Assembly: GCF_003206645.1 (NCBI RefSeq)
Contig: NZ_PZJP01000007.1
Span: 1-64,000 of the forward strand
Length of the DNA: 64,000 nucleotides
Reading direction: 5' to 3'
DNA from: Salinicola aestuarinus
Lineage (GTDB): Bacteria > Pseudomonadota > Gammaproteobacteria > Pseudomonadales > Halomonadaceae
In this document: positions 36,319 through 44,298 of the stretch, piece by piece
Numbering within the stretch: the stretch's first letter is position 1
How the letters are laid out: every line of letters starts with the position of its first letter
Notes under the pieces: generated by a model
What the model saw: only the letters and a program-made list of their open reading frames with translations
Databases searched by the model: none
What the model was told of the DNA's origin: nothing
Translations under genes and position numbers: made by a program

Positions 36319-36537
36319 TCAGTAGTGGTACCGGCCCGGCGTCGCCGGGCGCGGTGCGATGAGCATGGCGTCTGCCACCTCGGCGGCGACGTGGCTGGTG
36401 CGAACCTCGATCACGTCGACGCGCGGCATGAAGCGTGAGGCGAGGGCGATGCCGCCCTGGATCGCGACGCCAAACGCAGCGGCGAACATCAGCAGGGCCA
36501 TGATCCGCGTCGCACGGTGGATACGGTCACCGAACAT
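36319..36537 (-). CDS. Small single-pass membrane protein
   Basis: 72 residues from ATG 36535-36537. One clear membrane helix (about residues 12-34, MALLMFAAAFGVAIQGGIAL) follows a basic N-terminus, so it sits in the inner membrane. The longer frame upstream is a shadow of the zinc-finger gene. It overlaps that gene by 11 nt. Function unknown. Confidence 0.65.
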   Translation of the reverse strand: MFGDRIHRATRIMALLMFAAAFGVAIQGGIALASRFMPRVDVIEVRTSHVAAEVADAMLIAPRPATPGRYHY

Positions 36538-36739
36538 GGCGCCCCCGTTTTTCCCGAACCGACTGGCACTCGATGCAGGTCCGCGTCCAGGGCGCGGCCG
36601 CGCGTCGGGCGGCGGGGATCTCGAAGCCACAGTCCTCGCAATCCGGGTCGTCGCTGGCCGGGGGTAGGGCGTGCTGCGCGAGTGAGGTGGCCAGGTGGTG
36701 CTCGACGGCAGCACCGGCGTTATCGGCGATGTCAGCCAT
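36527..36739 (-). CDS. TraR/DksA-type C4 zinc-finger protein
   Basis: 70 residues. The four-cysteine finger is CEDCGFEIP...TCIECQ, the TraR/DksA C-terminal type also found in the P2 early region. Such proteins bind in the RNA polymerase secondary channel and change promoter choice. It is in the same position as the small zinc-finger gene (orf82-like) of P2-related phages. It overlaps neighbours on both sides. Confidence 0.85.
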   Translation of the reverse strand: MADIADNAGAAVEHHLATSLAQHALPPASDDPDCEDCGFEIPAARRAAAPWTRTCIECQSVREKRGRHVR

Positions 36740-36968
36740 GGTTCATCTCCTGTACCTGAGCGCTGTCGCGGTAGGCGCAGCGATGATTCTTCATTGCCTG
36801 GCGCAGCTCGTCTTCGGTCTCGAAGGCGATCACCAACGCGTAGCGGTGGCGCGTCTCGCCGGTGTTGGGTGCCAGCACCGCCAACTCGCCGGCGTCCTGC
36901 AGCGTGCCGCGCGGGGCAGCATGGCGATCGGTACCGGTCCAGCGCGGTCGGCTTGGGTTGTGGGTCAT
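36732..36968 (-). CDS. Small phage protein of unknown function
   Basis: 78 residues from ATG 36966-36968 with AAGGAG upstream. It has a basic, Pro-rich N-terminus and a C-terminal alpha/beta segment (HRYALVIAFETEDELRQAMKN). Not recognised. It sits 13 nt after the replication gene and overlaps the zinc-finger gene by 8 nt. Confidence 0.65.
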   Translation of the reverse strand: MTHNPSRPRWTGTDRHAAPRGTLQDAGELAVLAPNTGETRHRYALVIAFETEDELRQAMKNHRCAYRDSAQVQEMNHG

Positions 36969-36981
36969 GTCGTTCTCCTTG

Positions 36982-39315
36982 CTAGATCCCTTCCGGGAAG
37001 AATTCATCGACGCTTTGCCATTCGGGCAGAACGGTGGGGTTGGCGTGCTGCCGGACCGCGGCCTGGATCATCCGATGCTCCATCTCGGCGTCTTCCATCT
37101 CTTGGCGAACCTCTTCACTCGCTCGCCAGTCTCGATAACGCTGCATTTGCGCCTCGAGCTCCTCCGGCGAGAGCTCTCTCGGAGTCAAAAGCTCAGGCGG
37201 AACGAGGGAGCGCCGGGCGCTCGGCGTACAGTTATTGACACAAGTCCAAGGGTCAGCGGCTTCGCCGCCTCCCGAAAAACCGCTCGCCGCGAGGCTCTGC
37301 TTCGCCCTCACGTCCCAGCGGTACAAGCGGGTGAGGTACTCCGCTTCGCGGCCCTTGTGGTCCTTCACCACGAGCCCTTTTGGAACGCGGATCTCGTCGC
37401 CGTAGCGGCCGCGCTCGACCAGCCCACTGTTGATCTCGCCGGTGGCGTGGCTGAACGGATCCTCGTCGCCGCCACCGGTGCGGAAGGCGGGGATCGACCA
37501 CGGCTTGATTGGCTGCTCCTTGCGCGGGGTGTTCGGCCCGCCCATCAACCGCAAGAACGTGTCCCACTGGCCGGCGAGCGCCGCCTCGCGGATCTGGTGC
37601 AGCACGCGGGCGATGGACCGGCGCGGCCTAGTGGCTTCCTCCCATCGCGCCAGCTCGTCCTGCTGCTGCTCGGTGAGCCGTCGCACCTCGCGCCAGACGG
37701 TGACGCTCGGCAGCCCCATGAACTGAAATTGCCGGATGCCCCATGTCGCGGCCCACGCCTCGATGCGCGGTGCGCTGTCATTGAGGTCGTGGCCATAGCT
37801 GTCCAAGTGATCGCCATCAACGCCGGCTCGAGCGAACTGCTCGCCGTTGATGTTCTTGCTGATGTACTTGGCCACGTAGCCGGCGGCGGTACCGCGGTCG
37901 CGGTCGATGCGCTCCACCTTGAATCGCGCCGTCGTCCGCTGGCCGAAGCGGTCGACCAGTTCTTCCGGGGACTCGGCTTCGGCGTAGCTCTGCAGCGTCT
38001 CGATCACCGCGTCCGCGTGGTCCGGCTGCGTCCAGATGAGCAGGTGCCAGTGCGGCGTACCGTCGTGGTGCGGTTCCACGACGCGGATGCCGTAGATGCC
38101 CAGGCCGTCCCGGGCGAGCGAAGCGCGCGCCTGTGCCCACAGGCTTTGGATATGCTGCTGGGCGTCTCGGGGCGTACTGCCGTCGTACTTCGGGTTGCGC
38201 TGCGAGCTGTGCGAGCGCACCGGGTGGAACCGCGACGGCGTGGTGATCGTTACGAACAGACCGACGTGACCGAGTCGATTGGCCTCGGCCTCCGTATCGC
38301 TGATCCGCAGCATCAGCTCCGCCCGACGGTGGTCCGGATTCGCCAGCCCGAGCTCCGCGAGTTCGGCCAGGGTGTAGGTCTGATCGTGCTGGTTGATCGC
38401 CTCGATCGCTTCGAGCAGGGCGCGATTGCGCACCTTCTGCGAGCGGCGGCGCTCGAGCGTGAGATTGCTGCAGTAGATGCCTGCTCGCTTGTGCACGCGG
38501 CGCGCCTCCCGCATCACCTGTTCGATGCGCCGGCCGGTGATCCGCCGCAGCTGCCGGCGCCACCACTTGTCACAGCCGAGCCGAGCAAGCTGGGCGCTCG
38601 CCTTCATCTTGGGGCTGGGCGGATTCACCCCGTGCTGTCGGGCGCGTTCCCGCCCCTTGGCCAGCGCCATCTCGTCAGCAACGGCGATGCTCATCACCGG
38701 CGCGCGCTCCCACCGGAACACCGCGAGCAGCGGGATGCTCGGCGCCGGCGGCGTCAGCGGGTTGCGCGCCTCGGCGATCAGTCGCGCCATCTGGCGTGCC
38801 TGTGCCGAGATAGTGCCGGGCAGGGGCGGCAATCGGCGGGGCGGCGGTAGCAGCCCCAGCCGCAGCCGTCGGTTGTGGCCGGCGATGCTGCCGATCAGCT
38901 GGTTGCGGGCATCCTCGACGCCCATCGCCTGCCCCTTGGCGTAGTCGCACAGGGCATCGTCATCGTGGGTCGCGTTCAGCGTGCCCACGCTCAGGCGTTT
39001 CTCGACATCGGCCAGCCAGTCGCACGCGGCCAGCAGGCCCTCGGTCTGCGTGCGGTGGCGGCGGATCTCGGCAAACGCCCGGCGCAGATCACCGGCCAGC
39101 GTCTCGAAACGAGCGAACACGCGATCCGGATCGATGAAACGGTCCGCATGGCGACGCAGCCAGGTATTGCCGGCGGCGTTGCCATGACGCGCCGCGATTT
39201 CCACAAAGACACCAGCCAGCGCCTCGGCCAGTGACGGCAGGCGGTCGAAGAACGCCTGTCGCCAAGTGAGGCAGTCGGCGGTGCCGAAGCGTTGGGAGTC
39301 GGCGATCGCGCTCAC
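36982..39315 (-). CDS. P2 gpA-like replication endonuclease (HUH)
   Basis: 777 residues, close to P2 gpA (761). It starts rolling-circle replication by nicking the origin, which in P2 lies inside this gene. The HUH metal site is PHWHLLIW (about residue 418) and the two-tyrosine motif is YVAKYISKN (about 482-486). The start is GTG 39313-39315, overlapping the upstream stop by 4 nt (GTGA). The C-terminal third from about residue 600 is rich in charged residues and probably variable. Confidence 0.92.
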   Translation of the reverse strand: MSAIADSQRFGTADCLTWRQAFFDRLPSLAEALAGVFVEIAARHGNAAGNTWLRRHADRFIDPDRVFARFETLAGDLRRAFAEIRRHRTQTEGLLAACDWLADVEKRLSVGTLNATHDDDALCDYAKGQAMGVEDARNQLIGSIAGHNRRLRLGLLPPPRRLPPLPGTISAQARQMARLIAEARNPLTPPAPSIPLLAVFRWERAPVMSIAVADEMALAKGRERARQHGVNPPSPKMKASAQLARLGCDKWWRRQLRRITGRRIEQVMREARRVHKRAGIYCSNLTLERRRSQKVRNRALLEAIEAINQHDQTYTLAELAELGLANPDHRRAELMLRISDTEAEANRLGHVGLFVTITTPSRFHPVRSHSSQRNPKYDGSTPRDAQQHIQSLWAQARASLARDGLGIYGIRVVEPHHDGTPHWHLLIWTQPDHADAVIETLQSYAEAESPEELVDRFGQRTTARFKVERIDRDRGTAAGYVAKYISKNINGEQFARAGVDGDHLDSYGHDLNDSAPRIEAWAATWGIRQFQFMGLPSVTVWREVRRLTEQQQDELARWEEATRPRRSIARVLHQIREAALAGQWDTFLRLMGGPNTPRKEQPIKPWSIPAFRTGGGDEDPFSHATGEINSGLVERGRYGDEIRVPKGLVVKDHKGREAEYLTRLYRWDVRAKQSLAASGFSGGGEAADPWTCVNNCTPSARRSLVPPELLTPRELSPEELEAQMQRYRDWRASEEVRQEMEDAEMEHRMIQAAVRQHANPTVLPEWQSVDEFFPEGI

Positions 39316-39728
39316 TTCCCACCTCGCTCGATCAGGTCCAGCCAGTGCATCGCCGCGCGGGTATCGCCGTCGCTAAGCGCCCGGCGTGCATTGGCGGCAA
39401 GCGCATGGCTTGGGTGTCGTGCGTCTTCCAGCCGACCCCGCAGGCGAGCGGCGTAGCGGCTCATCCGGCCGATCGCCGCGCGGATCGCATTGCGGTCGTG
39501 CTGGCACATCAGTTCGAGGGAGCGCGTGGCGTCCTCGGGTTCCATGCGTGCACTGGCGAGCACCGCCTTGCGCTCCGGGATGGTCAGGTCGGACCAGAGC
39601 GCGGCGAGATCCTCGTCCGCGCAGCGAGCGTGAAGCTCGGCGCGTAGGTCGCCGAATCCCGCCCGGTCGTCCGGCTGGACGACCGAGAGATGACGCGGGC
39701 GCTCGGTGACGGGTTGGGCGGCAGTCAT
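39312..39728 (-). CDS. Phage protein of unknown function upstream of gpA
   Basis: 138 residues from ATG 39726-39728 with CCGGAGG upstream. Predicted all-helical, with LWSDLTIPERKAVLASARM in the middle and RRALSDGDTRAAMHWLDLI at the end. I do not recognise it. Translational coupling to the replication gene (GTGA) implies a replication-related role. Confidence 0.75.
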   Translation of the reverse strand: MTAAQPVTERPRHLSVVQPDDRAGFGDLRAELHARCADEDLAALWSDLTIPERKAVLASARMEPEDATRSLELMCQHDRNAIRAAIGRMSRYAARLRGRLEDARHPSHALAANARRALSDGDTRAAMHWLDLIERGGK

Positions 39729-39741
39729 GGCGGCCTCCGGC

Positions 39742-40128
39742 TTACTGGAGTGGGCGATGGTTGACGACGCGCAGCGCGCCCCGATCACGGGCGCTCTTGC
39801 GCTGGGCGAGCAGGTCACCGACCGTGAACGGCACCGGCGTGCCCCCGGCGGTGCGCAGTACGACGACGTGCGACGTGCTGGCCTCAAGGTCGATCCACGC
39901 GACCTGATTGAGCGACTCCAACTCCGCGCTGGCGTGGATCGCCGCGAGCTCTGCCTTGGCCTCGCTCATGGCGTGTTCGCTCATCAGAAACTGCGTGCAG
40001 TTCTCCAGCGATTCCCGGCGCGACAGGCCGCGGCCGTAGCGCAGCAGATAGCCGATGGCAGCGTTTTCGGAGTCGAGTTGGGGGACCCGGCCGGCCTGGA
40101 AGCCAGCGGGAGCGGTGGTCATGGTCAT
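39742..40128 (-). CDS. Phage protein of unknown function
   Basis: 128 residues from ATG 40126-40128, GGAG 6 nt upstream. The N-terminal half is helical and contains CTQFLMSEHAMSEAKAELAAIH; the C-terminal half is beta-rich. No known motif. It lies in the early operon between the Ogr-like activator and the gpA block. Confidence 0.72.
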   Translation of the reverse strand: MTMTTAPAGFQAGRVPQLDSENAAIGYLLRYGRGLSRRESLENCTQFLMSEHAMSEAKAELAAIHASAELESLNQVAWIDLEASTSHVVVLRTAGGTPVPFTVGDLLAQRKSARDRGALRVVNHRPLQ

Positions 40129-40140
40129 GGTGTGTCTCCG

Positions 40141-40398
40141 TTATCGCGTGTCGCGAAAGAGGTCTTCGGGCGGCAGCAGCTTGTAGGGCACATTGGCTGC
40201 CAGTTGGCCGGTGTAATCGCGGTTGGGGCGGCCGCTGGGGCTCGTCGTCTCGGTGACGATGTATTCGCCCTTGCCGCACCAGCCGCAGGTCGGGTCGTTG
40301 CACTGCAGGTAAGCGACGCGATAGTCGCTGTGCAGCTGCTTCGACGTTCGCACGCGGCATGGGCCTTCGCAGTGCGGGCAATCCCAGCGCATCGTCAT
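40141..40398 (-). CDS. Ogr/Delta-like late-gene activator
   Basis: 85 residues. The N-terminus has the Ogr/Delta zinc-finger pattern: CPHCEGPCRVRTSKQ, then YLQCNDPTCGW, giving the Cys-x2-Cys and Cys-x4-Cys ligands. P2 Ogr activates the late promoters through the RNA polymerase alpha subunit. Here the gene lies in the early block rather than behind gene D as in P2, so late-gene timing should depend on the early promoter. Confidence 0.87.
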   Translation of the reverse strand: MTMRWDCPHCEGPCRVRTSKQLHSDYRVAYLQCNDPTCGWCGKGEYIVTETTSPSGRPNRDYTGQLAANVPYKLLPPEDLFRDTR

Positions 40399-40399
40399 A

Positions 40400-40588
40400 T
40401 CAGCGCACCGGGTACATCGCGCGCGGGCCGGCTGCCTTACGGGCCGCTCTGCGCATCCGGCGCCGCGCCAGAAACTCGGCCGCCTGATCCAGCGAATCCA
40501 GTCCCTGCTGTTGCCGGATCGCCTCGAGCAGGCGCTCCGTGTCCGGGTCCAGCTGCAGGCCGACGGTTTGGTTGTGGGGCATGGTCAC
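40400..40588 (-). CDS. Small phage protein, possibly DNA-binding
   Basis: 62 residues. A hydrophobic-strand start (QTVGLQLDPDTERLLEAIRQQ) followed by helices and a strongly basic end (RRRMRRAARK) resembles ribbon-helix-helix regulators. Identification is tentative. It lies 1 nt from the Ogr-like gene. Confidence 0.6.
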   Translation of the reverse strand: MTMPHNQTVGLQLDPDTERLLEAIRQQQGLDSLDQAAEFLARRRMRRAARKAAGPRAMYPVR

Positions 40589-40635
40589 CTCTCGTGACGT
40601 GGCGGATGAGTCATCGGTGCGTCAGCGATGACGCA

Positions 40636-40863
40636 TCAATGAAGGTTCGCTTCGGCGCCAAGTCCCATCACACTGATCGCATCGAACTCATGGATGTCGC
40701 GCACGCCCAGGCACTCGAGCGCCTCGTTCATGACCAGATAGCGAAGCTGAGTTGCCAATTGCAGGCCGTTGAGATTGGCCAGCGCCTCCAGAAGGGCGAA
40801 TTCCTGCTCGCTCAGATTGACCTGGACGCGCTTGGACTTGTTGCCGCGATGGGTGGGGTACAT
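40636..40863 (-). CDS. Ribbon-helix-helix-like small protein
   Basis: 75 residues with GAGATTC-type ribosome site upstream. The sequence KRVQVNLSEQEFALLEALANL is a typical RHH strand plus helix, so it probably binds DNA as a dimer. It could be the Cox/Apl-like regulator of the early region, but this is only positional inference. Confidence 0.65.
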   Translation of the reverse strand: MYPTHRGNKSKRVQVNLSEQEFALLEALANLNGLQLATQLRYLVMNEALECLGVRDIHEFDAISVMGLGAEANLH

Positions 40864-40881
40864 GACGAATCTCCTTGTCGG

Positions 40882-41073
40882 TCAGTGGGTGGACTTGGCG
40901 GCGGCCGGCGTCTGCTCGAGGCCCTTGAGCATCAGCATCCGCACCGTGCCCGACAGCGAGCGCAACTCACGCTCGGCGAGCGCCTCGACCTGCTCGCGTT
41001 CTTCCTGCGTCACGATGGTCATGATCGGGCGATTGCAGCCATGGGGAGACTGGCGTCGACGCGTCTGGGTCAT
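40882..41073 (-). CDS. Ribbon-helix-helix-like small protein, first gene of the early operon
   Basis: 63 residues, ATG 41071-41073, AGGAGC upstream. MTIVTQEEREQVEALAERE followed by SGTVRMLMLKGL fits an RHH or short helical DNA-binding protein. It is the promoter-proximal gene of the minus-strand early block, hence a candidate lytic regulator. Confidence 0.62.
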   Translation of the reverse strand: MTQTRRRQSPHGCNRPIMTIVTQEEREQVEALAERELRSLSGTVRMLMLKGLEQTPAAAKSTH

Positions 41074-41126
41074 GTGATAAGCTCCTTTACAGTGTTAAAG
41101 ACGTTTCAAATGGCGGGGGAAATCGC

Positions 41127-41666
41127 TTGAAGGTGCCGGATATTTCCAAACCCTATGTTCGACGGTTCTGCGAAAGCGTCGTGCCTCGGGCTCGACCGGA
41201 ACGGGTCAAACATCAGCCCCTTGTCGATGCAGAAGCGGCGGAATGTTTCCGCGTCGTCGAAGCGCATGTGGCGGCCAACGGCGGTGAAGCAGTTATAGGC
41301 TGGGCCATTTGGGAGTGGCGCAAAGTGATGATCGAGGCGGAATTCCACGCCGTGTGGCGTGACCCGAACGGGAAGCTTCTCGATCTCACGCCGCAAGGAT
41401 TTAAGCCGCCCCGAATCCTGTTTGTGCCGGACCCGCAGCGCCAATACGAAGGCGTTCAGGTCAACAACATCCGACGGCCCCTTCGGGAAGACGAGCGGAT
41501 AACGCGCTACATCGACCTCTGGCAGCAGCGATTTGAACTTCTCAACGAAGGCGATTTGGCCAATCAGCACGGCCTCGTGGGTGTCTCCGAACTGCGCCTG
41601 GGGGAAATAGAAGATGCGATGTACCAGACCCGCCGCTCGCTCGCGCTCGATTTTGGGCCGGGCTAG
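41127..41666 (+). CDS. Phage accessory protein of unknown function
   Basis: 179 residues from TTG 41127 with GCGGGGGA 6 nt upstream; no ATG start is available. The centre reads WAIWEWRKVMIEAEFHAVW then GKLLDLTPQGFKPPRILFVP, a beta-rich pattern I have seen in small proteins of mobile elements but cannot name. An equally long open frame on the other strand (41106-41738) exists, but only the plus frame shows natural codon choice and a protein-like pattern. It separates the early operon from the repressor. Confidence 0.65.
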   Translation: MKVPDISKPYVRRFCESVVPRARPERVKHQPLVDAEAAECFRVVEAHVAANGGEAVIGWAIWEWRKVMIEAEFHAVWRDPNGKLLDLTPQGFKPPRILFVPDPQRQYEGVQVNNIRRPLREDERITRYIDLWQQRFELLNEGDLANQHGLVGVSELRLGEIEDAMYQTRRSLALDFGPG

Positions 41667-41751
41667 GTTCTGGTGAACCGACCCCGGGTGAGGCTCGCGA
41701 AGCCGGCGGACCGGTTTGGTGGAAAACAGGGCAGTCATGGCAGTGACTTCC

Positions 41752-41799
41752 TTGGCGGCTTAAAGACTGTGAAACAGATAATGGTTCACGTACGTGAAC
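41752..41799 (+). promoter_or_regulatory. Repressor promoter with an 18-bp palindromic operator
   Basis: GGTTCACGTACGTGAACC at 41782-41799 is a perfect palindrome 27 nt upstream of the repressor start. A possible promoter precedes it (TTGGCG at 41752-41757, CAGATA/GATAAT at 41775-41782). The site probably lets the repressor control its own gene and the divergent early transcript. Confidence 0.6.
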
Positions 41800-41825
41800 C
41801 ATGTCAAGAGCGAGGTGGGTTCGTT

Positions 41826-42482
41826 TTGTCGACCATTGGCGATCGTATCAAGGAGGAACGCGACAGGCTCGACTTGAGTCAGACCGCGTTTGCGAGCCTT
41901 GCTGGTGTTGGTAAGACGACCCAGATCAACTATGAAAAGAACAATCGGAGCCCCGATACCGACTATCTCTCTGCACTGGATGCCGCAGGGGTCGATACGT
42001 TCTACGTTCTGACGGGGCGTCGGTTGGAAGAGCAAAAGTCGCTCGCGGAGTCCGGGGGTGCAGATGATGGGAGATCAGTGCCGCTTTACGACGTCGAAGG
42101 GGCAGCAGGAGCAGGGCGTTCGCTCGAGCATGAGACCGTGATCGGGCACTTCCCGATGACGATGGCGTTGATTAACCAGCTCGATTTGGCCGACGCGCGT
42201 CTAGCCGGGGTGAGGGTGCGCGGTGACTCCATGGAGCCAACGCTATTCGATGGTGACTGGACGTTCGTCAATCTCGACGACACCAACTGGTCGCTCGGTG
42301 GGGTGTTCCTGGTCTGGGTGAGCGGGGAGCTACGCATCAAGCGGGTGCAGCGCCTCGCCGGCGGTGCTATGTACCTGATCAGCGATAACCGGCACTACGA
42401 ACCCGAGATGATCGCGCCGGACAAGATGCAGGACGTGGCAGTGCTCGGGCGCGTGCGGACGCGATTGGGGGAGATTGCCTAA
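41826..42482 (+). CDS. Lambda CI-type prophage repressor with S24 peptidase domain
   Basis: 218 residues from TTG 41826 (GAGGTG about 9 nt upstream); ATG 41781 lies inside the operator and is less likely. The N-terminal HTH is LSQTAFASLAGVGKTTQINYE (residues 17-37). The linker has the Ala-Gly cleavage site in EGAAGAGRS (about residue 95). The S24 peptidase keeps Ser135 in VRGDSMEP and Lys172 in LRIKRV, so RecA-stimulated self-cleavage is expected. Most P2-type C repressors lack this domain, so this prophage should be SOS-inducible. Confidence 0.9.
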   Translation: MSTIGDRIKEERDRLDLSQTAFASLAGVGKTTQINYEKNNRSPDTDYLSALDAAGVDTFYVLTGRRLEEQKSLAESGGADDGRSVPLYDVEGAAGAGRSLEHETVIGHFPMTMALINQLDLADARLAGVRVRGDSMEPTLFDGDWTFVNLDDTNWSLGGVFLVWVSGELRIKRVQRLAGGAMYLISDNRHYEPEMIAPDKMQDVAVLGRVRTRLGEIA

Positions 42483-42623
42483 TCTTCAGCATGACAATGA
42501 ACGTCAGCTATAGCTAACGCTTGACGATTAGTAGGCGAGGATGTGCTGGAAACTTGTATGTTGTTACGCAAAAGTAGCGTTAGATTTTAAGTTATCTCTA
42601 ATAATTGATGGTTTGAGGCTAAG

Positions 42624-43643
42624 ATGGTGCGCGAATTCGATGGGGCCAATTATAATTATAGCGTTGGTGTGAAGTTTTACGATATTTATCGGTATTCGAC
42701 GATAAGAGGTTATGCTGATGAAGCTTCAAGGCCTGTAAAGTTAGGCTGCAATGTGGATGTTGTCAGTTTGATCGAGTTTTTTCAATCTATGTTAGGCGGT
42801 GAAGATGTAAAGCAACGCATCAACATGAGACGGAAAGAAATTTATCTAAAGAGTGTGGAGGATTTTGGCGCGTACTATGTTCTTTTAGTGAACATAACCG
42901 ATGCGGCGAGCGAGCATACTGCGTCTAGGAACATTGAGACAGACCAAACCACTTCTGTTATATATGACGATAACGAAGGCACTAATAGGTCAAGTCATAT
43001 AGTAATACGTAAAGAAGCTAACGGAGATGGTCGTAACCTCATGGCTTTTCAGGTAACCCAAGGTCTCGATCGCGCCAAGCTAGTCAGTTTTTTTAATAGT
43101 TTGATAGCTAATTATGTGAGGCTGAATCGTAATTCTTTCCTAGTTCCTGATCCTGAATCTGAGGCAGATGAAAACGGTAATATTAAGCAAAAAGTACAGA
43201 AGCCTAAAATCGAGCTGCATGGATATATTGCAGACAAGTTCTTTTCAGATATGGAAAATGGATGTTTAGATCAAATGGTTTTAGTGGGGGATCCACAACG
43301 GGTCAGAAATGTTGGGGAAAGTGTTCCGGATTTTTTCCAACACCTTCGTATTGATATTGATGTCGCTGCAGCTGAAAGAATGGGACTTCGAGACCTGTTC
43401 AATGCAGTGGTTTCGGGTGGGCGAGAATTCAATATGAGCACTCTGAGGGTAAAGTTCAGAGACGAATCAGATGCCGGCCACAGTAAGGATGTATCACTTG
43501 ATGGCATGGCTTCGATAGATGATGAAAATTATGTGTTAACTCGTAAGATTTACTTTGGGTTTAGACGGGTTGCAGCCTACGATGAGGTTTCAGAAGTCGT
43601 AGCCGGTAAGATGATCGAGAAAATAGAAGATGAAAGAATTTAG
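42624..43643 (+). CDS. Unknown soluble protein of an AT-rich two-gene unit
   Basis: 339 residues, ATG 42624 with TTTGAGG upstream. No membrane segments or signal peptide; alternating strands and helices throughout, with MRRKEIYLKSVEDFGAYYVL and FFNSLIANYVRLNRNS as notable blocks. I do not recognise a family. The base composition is far lower in GC than its neighbours (TTT, AAT and ATA codons are common), a sign of recent transfer. It overlaps the next gene by 14 nt, so the two are co-translated. The position behind the repressor is a usual cargo site in P2-like prophages, so a defence or superinfection-exclusion role is plausible but inferred. Confidence 0.82.
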   Translation: MVREFDGANYNYSVGVKFYDIYRYSTIRGYADEASRPVKLGCNVDVVSLIEFFQSMLGGEDVKQRINMRRKEIYLKSVEDFGAYYVLLVNITDAASEHTASRNIETDQTTSVIYDDNEGTNRSSHIVIRKEANGDGRNLMAFQVTQGLDRAKLVSFFNSLIANYVRLNRNSFLVPDPESEADENGNIKQKVQKPKIELHGYIADKFFSDMENGCLDQMVLVGDPQRVRNVGESVPDFFQHLRIDIDVAAAERMGLRDLFNAVVSGGREFNMSTLRVKFRDESDAGHSKDVSLDGMASIDDENYVLTRKIYFGFRRVAAYDEVSEVVAGKMIEKIEDERI

Positions 43644-44196
43644 CGTAGTCATTTACCAATTGACGAGACCTTTTGCTTATCTTCTGATTAAGCACGAGGA
43701 TAAATATATCTACGACTGGCTGATTCCTGGCGTTGGTTTGGTGCTGTTATTTCTTTTAGTCCATTTTTTAGGGTTAAATCTCTTTCAGGTTTTTTCGTTG
43801 ATGGAAAGTCTGAGTGGTTTTGTGAGTTCCTTGCCCGGGTTTTTTATTGCTGCACTGGCTGCAGTTTCTACTTTCAATCGTGCTGACATAGATAGATTCG
43901 TAGAAGGAGCAGAGACTCCAAAAATTAGATCATTGGTTGGAGATAGGAAAATTCCAATTCGCTTAACAAAGCGGCGCTTTCTTTGTCTTTTGTTCTCTTA
44001 CCTTTCTGCGCTTAGCATTGTAATTTCTATCATTGGGATTTTGCCAAGTTCTGTTTCATTTTTTGATGCTAATGATGTTGCTAAAAGCTTTTGGGGTTCT
44101 ATCTTATTTTCTTGTTTTTACTTCATGATGATCATGCAGCTTTTGTCTACAACTCTGTATGGGCTGTATTATCTTGGAGATCGCATGCATCACTAA
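43630..44196 (+). CDS. Four-helix membrane protein of the AT-rich two-gene unit
   Basis: 188 residues, ATG 43630. Four membrane helices: about 30-53, 60-82, 112-137 and 150-180. Between helices 2 and 3 is a cytoplasmic loop with Asn-Arg-Ala-Asp and the basic run IRLTKRRFLCLLFSYL leading into helix 3. Low GC like its partner. A soluble partner plus a small membrane protein is an architecture seen in several anti-phage systems, such as Kiwa, but gene order and sequences do not let me assign it. Confidence 0.82.
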   Translation: MKEFSVVIYQLTRPFAYLLIKHEDKYIYDWLIPGVGLVLLFLLVHFLGLNLFQVFSLMESLSGFVSSLPGFFIAALAAVSTFNRADIDRFVEGAETPKIRSLVGDRKIPIRLTKRRFLCLLFSYLSALSIVISIIGILPSSVSFFDANDVAKSFWGSILFSCFYFMMIMQLLSTTLYGLYYLGDRMHH

Positions 44197-44298
44197 TAGA
44201 TATGTGAGTTTCTAGTTTTAAACCTTTTAGGTTGTTTTTTGAGTATTGTCTTTTAGCTCAGGTCTCTTTATTTCTTAGTTGATCAGTTTTGCTCAAGT

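Noticed and set aside
36862..38850. Plus-strand open frame of 662 codons opposite gpA
   Set aside because: Antisense to the HUH replication gene, whose catalytic motifs are clear.
41106..41738. Minus-strand 210-codon frame opposite the 41127 gene
   Set aside because: It has a fair ribosome site, but the sequence lacks protein-like features and the plus frame is more convincing. A short minus-strand product cannot be fully excluded.
42624..44196. Assignment of the two-gene unit to Kiwa
   Set aside because: A four-helix membrane protein is present, but it is the second gene instead of the first and the soluble partner shows nothing I recognise as DUF4868.
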